Positions 1 through 7,818 of a DNA stretch of 11,379 nucleotides are shown here, one piece after another (position 1 is the first letter of the stretch; every line of letters starts with the position of its first letter). Source of the stretch: Chloroflexota bacterium (GTDB taxonomy: Bacteria; Chloroflexota; UBA6077); NCBI GenBank assembly GCA_021786215.1, contig JAJYNT010000344.1, positions 1 to 11,379 of the forward strand, read 5' to 3'. Under the pieces are notes generated by a model, which searched no databases, was not told the origin of the DNA, and saw only the letters and a program-made list of their open reading frames with translations. The position numbers and the translations under genes are program-made.

Positions 1-286
1 CGGTTCCGACGATAAGCTGCTGCGAACGTGGGCAATTGCCGTTTCCACTACGTTCGACGCTCCTCACGTCGCCCTTGGGCCGAACGGCGAGATCTATGTC
101 AGCAACCCGAACGGGGGGACGATCGACATCTACGACAGTCAGGGCGATTCCATCGGGCGTGTGGGCGGCCCCGGGGGCGGCGATGCGCAGTTCGGCCTGC
201 CAACCGGCGTGCAGGTTGACGCTCAAGAGCGGCTATGGGTGGCTGATACCCGAAACAAACGGGTAGAGATGTGGACGATTCGGTGA
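1..286 (+). CDS. NHL-repeat beta-propeller protein, C-terminal end (5' truncated)
   Basis: Only the last 94 codons are inside the window, read in the frame beginning at base 2 and ending at TGA 284-286. The translation has the NHL-blade pattern. Around residues 21-46, P-H-V-A-L-G-P-N-G-E-I-Y-V-S-N is followed by a glycine and the strand IDIYDSQG. A second unit at 66-94 reads LPTGVQVDAQERLWVADTRNKRVEMW and stops, as expected for the closing half-blade. NHL propellers usually bind proteins, carbohydrates or nucleic acids and lack a universal catalytic residue. Whether this one is secreted or joined to a membrane domain cannot be seen. The next gene starts 15 bases after the stop and its ribosome-binding site overlaps the stop codon, so co-translation is likely. 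The family call is fairly firm; substrate and cellular role are unknown. Confidence 0.85.
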   Translation, partial: GSDDKLLRTWAIAVSTTFDAPHVALGPNGEIYVSNPNGGTIDIYDSQGDSIGRVGGPGGGDAQFGLPTGVQVDAQERLWVADTRNKRVEMWTIR

Positions 287-291
287 GGTGA
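285..291 (+). promoter_or_regulatory. Ribosome-binding site overlapping the upstream stop codon
   Basis: GAGGTGA matches the anti-Shine-Dalgarno complement over seven bases and lies 10 bases before the GTG at 302. It overlaps the TGA of the NHL gene. This supports the GTG start, for which no in-frame ATG exists until residue 47, inside the first membrane helix. It also suggests translational coupling of the two genes. Confidence 0.55.
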
Positions 292-301
292 CTCAGAGGG
301 A

Positions 302-3115
302 GTGACTGATCTATCGAGCTCAACCAGGGGCCATGAGGACGGCAGGACCGCGGATTCTGGGGAGAATTCCGGCAAGGCAGGGTCAGTCCGCTTATCGCGC
401 CTCCTTGACCGAACTGCACCCTTCCTTCTTCTTCTGTCTATGTTGGGACCAGCCGCAGGGCAGTATGTGCTGGTGTCTCATAAGAACGGGGTGATTGCGG
501 CGGCGCTGTACGGCGTTGGGATCGCGCTGTTTCTCTTGACTGTGGGGGTAGAGCGGTGCATATCCGCTCGACCGACCTTCGCCGGAAGTCGAATTGCAAT
601 CACCACCGTGTCCGATAGGGTTGGACTTGCCTCCATATCCGCCCTGGCCATGCTAGTGTCGGTCGCAACGGTGACCACCTCCAGCACCACGGGGATCAGT
701 CTCGTTGCGTGGGCGCTCAGTCTAGCTATGGCCGTGGCGGCAGCCGCGATCCCCGAGCAGTTCAGTTGGCTCGGAGGGCTTAGCCGTTGGCGGGTCCGGT
801 GGGCCTGGCCTCGATTGACCAGGGAGCTGGTCCTCTTCGCGGTGATCGTTCTCGCGGGCGCTGCTCTTCGGCTGTACAACCTGGAGGGATACCCGAGCGG
901 CGTTCACGGGGACGAGGCGGAGTTCGGCTTGATAGCACAGTCCATTCTCGAAGGGAGGGGCCCTAACCCATTTGGGGTCGCCTTCTTGGGTGATCCATCC
1001 ATGTTCCTCTTCGTCGAGGCTCCCTTCGTGGCGCTCTTCGGTCATACCATTTTCACTATTCGTCTCTGCTCCGCTCTGGCGGGTGTGTTGACCCTGCCGG
1101 CTTTCTACATCTTGTTGCGACGACTATTTGGGGTGCGGCCGGCGTTGTTGGGACTCGCCCTTCTGGCAGGAAGCGCGGTCCACATCAACTACAGCCGAAT
1201 GGCTCTGAACATCCCAGAGGTGGAACTACTGGCCTGCCTCGCCATCTACTCGCTGTGGCGGGGTCACCGCAGCTCAAGCCGTTTGTGGTGGTTCTCCGCA
1301 GGGGGGTTGGCAGCCCTCTCGGTCTACTTCTATTTTGCGGCCAGAATTCTCCCGGTCGTTCTGGGAGCATACCTCCTGTACCTGATGGTTAGTCGGCGAG
1401 AGGAGCTGCGGGCCACCCTGGTTGGCAGCGGTTGGGTCCTCCTGGGTGGGGTGATGACTCTGTTGCCCATGGGGGTGGTATTGGCCAGCAAGCCTAGCGA
1501 TTTCACGACTCACATGACGGACCGTCTGATCTTCAGCAACTGGAGCCATGCGGCTGGTGGAGGAGGAGCAGGTTCGGTGAACCCTGGGGCCGTACTCATG
1601 GAGCAGTTCAGGGTGAACCTGCTAGGTTTTGTGAGCATACCGGATTCGGGGTTCTACGCCTTCGCCGCATCGCCCATTCTCTCTCCGGTTCTCGGTTCCC
1701 TGTTTCTTCTGGGGCTCGTGCTGATGTTAGCCAGGATCCGGGACGATCGGTTCGCGCTCCTAGCCCTTTGGTTCTGGCCCGTGCTGCTGGTTAACGGCGT
1801 CATCACCATCGATCCTCCCCAATCGGGTCGTGTCCTGCAGGCGATTCTTCCTGCCCTCGCGGGGGTGGCCCTAGTGTTGGAATGGGCGCTGACCTTGGGG
1901 GAGAAGCTGTTCAGCCCGCGACTATCCCCTCTGCTGCTGGCTGCTGTAGCGCTGGTGCCGCTGGCGGCTGGATACGTTGACGATGCCAACTTCTTCGGGC
2001 CAGCCGCGGAGGCGAGGCCCTGGGAAGCCGGAACGATGCAGGCTCGCTACGTTGCATCCCTCGGGCCCGGCTATCGGGTCTATGGAGCCGGGATGCCCGC
2101 CATCTACATAAACCACAGTATTACGAAGTTCCTGTCTCCAGAGGTGGAGGCGGTGAACCTCCACAACCCTGCTGCCATGCTCCCATTGGCTGCTCCGCCC
2201 GACGAGGATGTCGCCTTCCTCGTCTATCCCAATATGGTCGGTTACTTGCCTATGATCCTCTCCCTTTACCCAGGAGCCGAGGTGGAGCCGCAGTTGGGAC
2301 GGGGTGGTCAGGTGGTGTTCATGGCCGTTAAGGTGCCACGGACGGAGATCGCTCGCTGGCAGGGACTTTCGGCTCGATATGATGGAGATTACAGGCTGGA
2401 AACCGACGCGGGCGCGCTGGGAGGGGGGGCTGCAAGCTACCCGACCGATGCCATCTGGACCGGCAGCTTGTATGCGGAACAGGAAGGCGGATACCTATTC
2501 CAGCTGGGTGGCAGTGGATCTGATCTGCTGGTGGACGGAGTAGACCTGGGAAAGGGGGGGGAGCGGCTCCTGTCCGTGGGATGGCACTCCCTGGATGTGA
2601 AAGGCCGGCTGAGTGCACCCGAGTCGAGGGTCGTGCTGAAGTGGCGTCCTCCGGGCCAGCAGTTGGCATCTATCGCTGCCCGATGGCTTGACGGCCGGCC
2701 GATTTGGGGCAATCTTGTAGGGCGAGTGGTCGATCAGGCTGGACAGGTGGTGGAGCGAAGAGACCGAGCCATCGGTTTTCGTAATATCTCCGATCTCAGC
2801 CACGGCCGTCGTCCGGCGACCTTCAGTTGGGATGGCACCCTGAAAGTGCCCACTTCTGGCAGGTACGATCTCACGCTGAACTCGGCGGGAGACGCTGAGG
2901 TCAGACTGGATGGAGAGAGCGTGGTAGCCAATCGTAGGAACAACTCCGGCATGGTGGCTACCACGTCCACTCTGAACCTGTCGGCAGGTGACCATCCGAT
3001 ATTGATACAGTATCTGTGGAGTCAGGAGGTTGGCGTCCTGGAATTGTCGTGGGCGATGTCGGGAGACCGTCCCGTGATCATTCCCCCCGAGGCCTTTGGG
3101 CCGCCGCTGCGGTAG
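302..3115 (+). CDS. ArnT/PMT-like membrane glycosyltransferase with two PA14-like modules
   Basis: A 937-residue protein, GTG start, TAG stop. It has a polar N-terminal tail (1-37) and three membrane segments near 39-56, 62-82 and 110-150. A GT-C core of roughly ten helices follows from 174. The first outer loop carries the family's acidic pair in VHGDEAEFG (D204, E205) after RLYNLEGYP, as in PMT/ArnT enzymes, which use polyprenyl-phosphate sugars as donors. SRMALNIPE (298-306) is another conserved-looking stretch. After about 560 the chain is extracytoplasmic. Residues 561-685 form a typical GT-C C-terminal domain. Two PA14-like modules follow at about 718-795 and 841-930, each starting W-[TD]-G-[ST]-L, then G-x-Y-x-[FL]-x-L, a [LV]DG turn and an aGwH/aGdHp turn. 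PA14 modules commonly bind glycans. Acceptor and sugar are unknown. Glycosyltransferase class is confident; PA14 assignment rests on pattern. Confidence 0.93.
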   Translation: MTDLSSSTRGHEDGRTADSGENSGKAGSVRLSRLLDRTAPFLLLLSMLGPAAGQYVLVSHKNGVIAAALYGVGIALFLLTVGVERCISARPTFAGSRIAITTVSDRVGLASISALAMLVSVATVTTSSTTGISLVAWALSLAMAVAAAAIPEQFSWLGGLSRWRVRWAWPRLTRELVLFAVIVLAGAALRLYNLEGYPSGVHGDEAEFGLIAQSILEGRGPNPFGVAFLGDPSMFLFVEAPFVALFGHTIFTIRLCSALAGVLTLPAFYILLRRLFGVRPALLGLALLAGSAVHINYSRMALNIPEVELLACLAIYSLWRGHRSSSRLWWFSAGGLAALSVYFYFAARILPVVLGAYLLYLMVSRREELRATLVGSGWVLLGGVMTLLPMGVVLASKPSDFTTHMTDRLIFSNWSHAAGGGGAGSVNPGAVLMEQFRVNLLGFVSIPDSGFYAFAASPILSPVLGSLFLLGLVLMLARIRDDRFALLALWFWPVLLVNGVITIDPPQSGRVLQAILPALAGVALVLEWALTLGEKLFSPRLSPLLLAAVALVPLAAGYVDDANFFGPAAEARPWEAGTMQARYVASLGPGYRVYGAGMPAIYINHSITKFLSPEVEAVNLHNPAAMLPLAAPPDEDVAFLVYPNMVGYLPMILSLYPGAEVEPQLGRGGQVVFMAVKVPRTEIARWQGLSARYDGDYRLETDAGALGGGAASYPTDAIWTGSLYAEQEGGYLFQLGGSGSDLLVDGVDLGKGGERLLSVGWHSLDVKGRLSAPESRVVLKWRPPGQQLASIAARWLDGRPIWGNLVGRVVDQAGQVVERRDRAIGFRNISDLSHGRRPATFSWDGTLKVPTSGRYDLTLNSAGDAEVRLDGESVVANRRNNSGMVATTSTLNLSAGDHPILIQYLWSQEVGVLELSWAMSGDRPVIIPPEAFGPPLR

Positions 3116-3142
3116 AGCTTTTGATAGAGCATCTGATAGAAT
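3113..3142 (+). repeat. 12-base imperfect tandem repeat spanning a stop codon
   Basis: Two adjacent 12-base units, TAGAGCTTTTGA (3113-3124) and TAGAGCATCTGA (3125-3136), differ at two positions. They are followed by a partial third unit, TAGAAT. The first unit begins with the TAG stop of the upstream gene, and the block fills most of the 34-base gap before the ATG at 3150. It is locally A+T-rich compared with the flanking coding sequence. The function is unknown; it may only be a replication-slippage product. Confidence 0.6.
3134..3142 (+). promoter_or_regulatory. Possible extended -10 promoter element for a leaderless transcript
   Basis: TGATAGAAT fits the extended -10 pattern TGnTAnnnT. 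Its last base lies seven bases before the ATG at 3150, so a transcript from it would begin at or next to the start codon. No Shine-Dalgarno sequence is visible before that ATG, which fits a leaderless mRNA. There is no -35 box at normal spacing. The motif is short, so this is only a candidate. Confidence 0.22.
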
Positions 3143-3149
3143 AGCCGCC

Positions 3150-6100
3150 ATGATTACCACCGAACCCAGTAAGTCACAAACCTCCTTTGCGCCTCCATCC
3201 CTCTCTGTTCGCGCTCGTCTGGCCCTGGCCGCGATCCTGGTTGTTGCTGCCATCGTCCGGTTCTACGGTCTCAACTGGGACGAGAACCAGCACCTCCATC
3301 CCGACGAGCGCTTCATCGTCATGGTGACGATGGACAGGATAAGTTTACCCTTCCCCAACATCGGGGATGCTCATTTAGGTGACCCTCGCCGCAGCACCCT
3401 TAACCCTCGGTCGGCCGATCCGGCCACCGGGCAGCCTCGAAACTTCGCGTACGGTTCATTGCCTCTCTACCTTGTGAAACTGTCCGGCCACATTCTTTCC
3501 CCGTTCTGGCCCGCCGCCAACGGCATCGATGGGCTAACCCTCCTCGGCCGTGTATGGTCCGCTCTCTTTGACCTTGGGACCATCCTGGTGGCCTTTCTGA
3601 TCGGCAGACGGCTCTACGGTGTTGCGGCGGGCTTGTTGGCGTCGCTGCTGCTGAGCCTGACCGTGCTCGATATCCAGCTAGCTCACTTCTACGCCTCCGA
3701 CACACTGCTAACCTTCTTCCTGATGCTCACCCTGCTGCTGGGGCTGCGGGTCCTGGAGAAACCGTCGGAGGGTCGAGTCATGCTGATGGGCGCCGCGGCG
3801 GGATTGGCAATGGCGTGCAAGGCGTCTGCAGCACCTATTCTGCTGCCGGTGGGGCTGGCCTGCCTGCTGGCCGGTCGTCGCAATGAGGACGGCGAACCTA
3901 CACGCCCCTTCCAGTTTCCGGCCATCAGCGCGGCGGCTCTCTCGTTTCTCGTGGCTGCCGTAGTCTTCCTGCTGTTTCAACCATACGTATTGTTGGATCC
4001 ACAACCGTTCATCCGCGACATCCAGGCCGAGGGCGACATGGTGCGGGGGATCACAATCCTTCCCTACACCATTCAGTACCTGCGAACCCCCCCGGTGATT
4101 TACCAGATCGGCACCCTTTTCTTCTGGACCGCCGGCCCCGCGCTGACTTCGGCGGCAATCGCGGGCTTTCTGCTGTTCGTCCTACGTCTGGTCCGTAGGC
4201 CGTCGGCCGGCGAGTGGGTGTTGGCGGGCTGGCTCCTTCCCTACCTGGCCATCAACCTCAGTTTCCAGGTCAAGTTCGCCCGCTACATGCTACCGGTTGT
4301 GCCGCTTCTGGTCATCCTGGCCGCGGCCGGTCTGGTCGCCTTTGCCGGCCGATCGGGACTGATCAATCGGCTGCGCGCTCCTCGGGTCGACGCCGGCGAG
4401 GAGCAGGATAGAGTCGATGCCTCTGCCCGAATCCCGCTTAGCTATAGGTCACGTCGCTGGAGGTGGCTGGCGCTCGCGGCGCTGGCGGTGGTGATCGGCG
4501 GGACCGCTATTCAAGCGGTGGCGTTTATCTCCATCTACTCCCGCGAGCACAGCCGCGTGGTGGCCAGCCGTTGGATCTACGATAACATTCCCAAAGGCTC
4601 TACCCTAGGCACGGAGCACTGGGATGACGCGCTGCCGCTAAATCTGGCCGGCAGGCCCGGACGGCAGGGTGACTACCGGAACATCACCCTGCCCATGTAC
4701 GATCCGGACACGCCGCAGAAGCGGCAGGCCCTGATTCAGAGCCTTTCCCAGATCGACTACATCATCATCTCCAGCAACCGGCTGTACGGGTCCATTGGCA
4801 AGGTCCCCGAAGCGTACCCCTTGGCATCGGCCTACTATTCCCTGCTGTTCCAGGGGAAGCTGGGCTTCCACCTGGTGGCGACCTTCGACTCGTACCCCGG
4901 CATCGGACCCTTCCACGTCGTGGACGATACGGCCGACGAGAGCTTCACGGTTTACGACCATCCCAAGGTGCTGATCTTCAAGAAGAGCCCGGACTTCTCG
5001 GTAGCCAGGCTGCAGCAGTTGTTCGGCGCAATATCCCTGGACAATATCGTCCCTCTGAAGGAGATTCAGTCGGGACACAACGGCCTCATGCTCAGCACCA
5101 GTCAGAGGAACATCGAGGAACAGGGCGGGACCTGGTCCAGCCTGTACGATCGGAACGGCATCACGAATCGCTTCCCGACCCTCTTCTGGTTGCTGGCCCT
5201 GGAGCTGTTCGGTCTGCTCGCGCTCCCACTGGCGTGGCGAGTCTTCACCCGCTTTCCCGATCGAGGTTACGGCCTGGCGAAGGTGATGGGGCTGCTCGGG
5301 GTGACCTACGTGGCCTGGCTGTTGCCCAGCCTGCGCCTGGTTGCCTTTGGGCCGATCTCAATCCTGATCGGGATGGCTGTCCTGGCACTGATCGGCCTTG
5401 TTATCCTTCGCTTCGAAGGCTCGGCGTTGAGGCGCTTCTTTCTAGAGCACCGCGGGGTGGTGTTGGTTCACGAGCTGGTCTTCCTTGGGGCATTTGCCCT
5501 CTTCTGGATGATACGGGTCCGGAACCCCGATCTTTGGGTTCTGAACTTTGGCGGCGAAAAGCCGATGGAGTTCGCATTTCTCAATGCGATCGCAAAGTCT
5601 ACCTATTTCCCTCCCTACGACCCCTGGATGGCGGGGGGATACATCAACTACTACTACTTCGGCTACGTCATAGTCGCCACGATTATCCGGTTCACCGGGA
5701 TCGTCCCTTCGGTGGCTTTCAACCTGGCCATTCCCTCTATGTTCGCCCTCACCGCGGCGGGGTTGTTCTCCTTCGGGTTCAACTTTGCCCTGGTCACGCG
5801 CCGCCTGGCGGCGCGAGTGGTGCCGGTGCGTGCGCTGCTGGCCGGCCTCGCCACGGCTGGTTTCGTGCTGATCGCTGGGAATCTGGACGGCCCCATCCAG
5901 ATCCTCCAGGCGCTGTGGACCCTGAGTGGACTGCAGTTCAAGAGCACCCTGCCCCTAGTGGAAGGGACTGTGAAGGCCATCGCCGGCGGTTGGGGCGTGC
6001 TGTTCGGCGGGAAGGTGCTCCCGGCCTTCGACTTCTGGCGGTCTACCCGCATCATCGGGCCGGAGAACCCGACGCCCATCACGGAGTTTCCATACTTCAC

Positions 6101-7694
6101 CTTCCTTTACGGCGACCTTCATCCCCACATGATGTCGATGCCTATTGTGTCCCTGGCGCTATGCCTGGTGCTGGCGGTCGTGTGGACCGGGAGCAGGATG
6201 GGGCAAGGGGAGAAGCTTGTTGCCCATTCGAACTTGCCCTATTATCCATTCCTCACCAAGCAGCAGTCTTCCTACTTTCTGCGAGCGTGGCTGCGGGATT
6301 GGGGGCTTCTGGCTGCACTGGGCGGTCTGGTCGTGGGCGCGCTCGAGGTGACCAACAGTTGGGATTTTCCGACCTACTTCCTGCTGCTGTCCGCCGGGTT
6401 CCTGCTGGCTACCTTCGCCAGAGACCGGGCGCTGACCGTGAAGGGGTTCCTCGAGGCCCTGCTCGCAGCCGTAGCCGTCTACGCTGTGTCCCAACTGCTG
6501 TTCCTCCCCTTCACGAGATCCTACGAGCTGTTCTACAGCAGCGTCGTTCCTTCCCCAGGGAAGACCTCGATCCAAGACTACACAACCATCTTCGGCTTCT
6601 TCCTGTTCTGCTTCGGGTCGGCCCTGCTGTTCCATCTGTCACGCAGCCGTCTGCACCGACGAGTGGCTCGTGCTCTCTGGGAACGGCTCACCGGTTCACC
6701 TAGAGCCGCGAGGCGGCGTCAATTGTCGGGTTGGCTTGTACATCCCACACCCTGGTGGATCGCGCTGCAGTACGTTGCGCTGTTGGTGCTTGGTGTGGCT
6801 TTCGGCGCCCTGCTGCTCAAGCTGTACCTTGTAGCCGCGCTGCTCTTGATCGGGTTGCTGGCGCTCTTTTCCCTGTTTGAGCGAGGCGCGCCGCCTGAGC
6901 GACTGCTGCTGGCGCTTTTCGCCGGCCTGGGGGTGGTGCTCACCCTTGGAGTGGAGTTTGTGACCCTCAACGGCGACATCGGGCGGATGAACACGGTGTT
7001 CAAGTTTTATCTGCAGGCGTGGTTCCTCTTTGGGATAGCATCCGCTCTGGGTGTGTCGGGGATCCTGTGGAGCCTGATGGAGCGAGGTGGCGTGCTGTCC
7101 TCCTGGTGGCGAAGGGGCTGGGTGGCTGCCCTGGTGGTTCTCGTGGCGGGTGTGCTCGTCTATCCTGTGGCGGCAACCCCGGTCAAGGTTGGCTACCGAT
7201 TTCATCCCATGGCGCCTACCCTGGACGGCATGGCCTACATGAAGGACGCGGCTTTCCAGGACCAGAACAAGGAGATAGTGCTGGGTCACGACTACGAGGC
7301 GATCCGGTGGATCCAGGACCACGTGGCGGGGTCACCTGTGGTGCTGGAGGCTCAGATCCCCGAATACCGTTGGGGTTCGAGGGTCTCGATCTACACCGGA
7401 CTCCCTACTGTATTGGGGTGGACGTGGCATGAGCGGCAGCAGAGATGGGGATATCAGTGGATGATCGACCAGCGGTTGACGGACATCAAGACGATGTTTG
7501 AGAGCACCGACTCAGCCCAGGTGGACGCGCTGCTGCACAAGTATCACGTTCAGTTGATCTACGTGGGCGATCTGGAGAGGGCCTATTACCCGGCCAGCGG
7601 GCTGGCCAAGTTCGATGCGATGGTCTCCGCTGGGGAACTTACGGTGCTCTACCGAGCAGATGGGGTAACCATCTACTCGGTGAATGGTAGCTGA
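3150..7694 (+). CDS. PMT-like glycosyltransferase fused to DUF2298 (Chlor_Arch_YYY) domain
   Basis: A 1514-residue protein. ATG 3150 is preferred over the in-frame upstream TTG at 3096, which would overlap the preceding gene and add 18 low-complexity residues. The N-terminal half (about 20-460) is a PMT/ArnT-like GT-C unit. Its first helix ends in RFYGLNWDE, and the outer loop has LHPDERF (D52, E53) followed by a long polar insertion (about 70-100). HFYASDTLL (179-187) resembles the helix after the loop. An extracytoplasmic region (about 462-670) separates the halves and includes DYIIISSN and DHPKVLIFKK. The second half (about 675-1514) is a complete DUF2298 domain. Its motifs are EKPMEF (803-808), DPWMAGGYINYYYFGY (824-839), YGDLHPH (987-993), NSWDFPTY (1069-1076) and RMNTVFKFYLQAW (1279-1291). 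An outer domain follows with GLPTVLGW (1417-1424). This half is paralogous to the next gene. DUF2298 function is unknown; an envelope glycosylation role is inferred from the fusion. Confidence 0.93.
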   Translation: MITTEPSKSQTSFAPPSLSVRARLALAAILVVAAIVRFYGLNWDENQHLHPDERFIVMVTMDRISLPFPNIGDAHLGDPRRSTLNPRSADPATGQPRNFAYGSLPLYLVKLSGHILSPFWPAANGIDGLTLLGRVWSALFDLGTILVAFLIGRRLYGVAAGLLASLLLSLTVLDIQLAHFYASDTLLTFFLMLTLLLGLRVLEKPSEGRVMLMGAAAGLAMACKASAAPILLPVGLACLLAGRRNEDGEPTRPFQFPAISAAALSFLVAAVVFLLFQPYVLLDPQPFIRDIQAEGDMVRGITILPYTIQYLRTPPVIYQIGTLFFWTAGPALTSAAIAGFLLFVLRLVRRPSAGEWVLAGWLLPYLAINLSFQVKFARYMLPVVPLLVILAAAGLVAFAGRSGLINRLRAPRVDAGEEQDRVDASARIPLSYRSRRWRWLALAALAVVIGGTAIQAVAFISIYSREHSRVVASRWIYDNIPKGSTLGTEHWDDALPLNLAGRPGRQGDYRNITLPMYDPDTPQKRQALIQSLSQIDYIIISSNRLYGSIGKVPEAYPLASAYYSLLFQGKLGFHLVATFDSYPGIGPFHVVDDTADESFTVYDHPKVLIFKKSPDFSVARLQQLFGAISLDNIVPLKEIQSGHNGLMLSTSQRNIEEQGGTWSSLYDRNGITNRFPTLFWLLALELFGLLALPLAWRVFTRFPDRGYGLAKVMGLLGVTYVAWLLPSLRLVAFGPISILIGMAVLALIGLVILRFEGSALRRFFLEHRGVVLVHELVFLGAFALFWMIRVRNPDLWVLNFGGEKPMEFAFLNAIAKSTYFPPYDPWMAGGYINYYYFGYVIVATIIRFTGIVPSVAFNLAIPSMFALTAAGLFSFGFNFALVTRRLAARVVPVRALLAGLATAGFVLIAGNLDGPIQILQALWTLSGLQFKSTLPLVEGTVKAIAGGWGVLFGGKVLPAFDFWRSTRIIGPENPTPITEFPYFTFLYGDLHPHMMSMPIVSLALCLVLAVVWTGSRMGQGEKLVAHSNLPYYPFLTKQQSSYFLRAWLRDWGLLAALGGLVVGALEVTNSWDFPTYFLLLSAGFLLATFARDRALTVKGFLEALLAAVAVYAVSQLLFLPFTRSYELFYSSVVPSPGKTSIQDYTTIFGFFLFCFGSALLFHLSRSRLHRRVARALWERLTGSPRAARRRQLSGWLVHPTPWWIALQYVALLVLGVAFGALLLKLYLVAALLLIGLLALFSLFERGAPPERLLLALFAGLGVVLTLGVEFVTLNGDIGRMNTVFKFYLQAWFLFGIASALGVSGILWSLMERGGVLSSWWRRGWVAALVVLVAGVLVYPVAATPVKVGYRFHPMAPTLDGMAYMKDAAFQDQNKEIVLGHDYEAIRWIQDHVAGSPVVLEAQIPEYRWGSRVSIYTGLPTVLGWTWHERQQRWGYQWMIDQRLTDIKTMFESTDSAQVDALLHKYHVQLIYVGDLERAYYPASGLAKFDAMVSAGELTVLYRADGVTIYSVNGS

Positions 7695-7710
7695 GGCGGT
7701 CTTCCTAACG

Positions 7711-7806
7711 GTAAGGGCGAACCTCCTGTTCGTCCTGGTCCTGGGCGATCACAAGGATCGCCCCTACTTTGGACGGGACAAGCAGCCCGAAATCGTAGGG
7801 GCGAAC
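7711..7806 (+). repeat. Compound palindromic intergenic repeat element
   Basis: Two consecutive hairpins share the same design. GGGCGAAC-N5-GTTCGTCC (7715-7735) has one G-U pair and gains an A-T pair from flanking bases. GGGCGATC-N5-GATCGCCC (7743-7763) is perfect. A third arm, GTAGGGGCGA at 7795-7804, is the exact reverse complement of TCGCCCCTAC at 7758-7767, and GTA[AG]GGGCGAAC occurs directly at 7711-7722 and 7795-7806. From memory, hairpins of this text recur between genes in Chloroflexota and other genomes, where they are mistranslated as peptides such as GDHKDRPY or RANTRFAP. That recollection needs a database check; the symmetry is visible directly. It sits between two operon genes and lacks the poly-T run of an intrinsic terminator. 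It may be a REP/MITE-like insertion affecting mRNA stability. Confidence 0.75.
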
Positions 7807-7818
7807 GGTCTGAACTGT

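Noticed and set aside
28..266. Two short plus-strand frames at the window start
   Set aside because: Both are out of frame with the NHL-repeat reading, which runs without stops from base 2 to TGA 286 and shows clear blade repeats.
3121..3142. TTGATA and TAGAAT read as a standard -35/-10 promoter pair
   Set aside because: The spacing is only 10 bases, too short for a normal sigma-70 type promoter. Only the extended -10 reading was kept, at low confidence.
2495..3253. A 252-codon antisense frame opposite the PA14 region and the start of the fusion gene
   Set aside because: It has no recognisable domain, spans the junction of two supported plus-strand genes, and has shadow-like composition.
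5234..6703. A 489-codon open frame on the plus strand inside the fusion gene
   Set aside because: Its translation is rich in Arg, Pro and Gly with no domain pattern, and it lies wholly within the well-supported DUF2298 coding frame. It is a G+C-driven shadow.
7743..7763. The perfect hairpin read as an intrinsic terminator after the fusion gene
   Set aside because: No T-run follows (the next bases are CTACTTTGG), the stem is part of a larger repeat element, and the operon continues downstream.
7684..7818. The 45-residue N-terminal extension of the stand-alone DUF2298 protein as real protein
   Set aside because: It is encoded mostly by the palindromic element, has no match in the paralogous half of the fusion protein, and ends where similarity begins at the Met at 7819.
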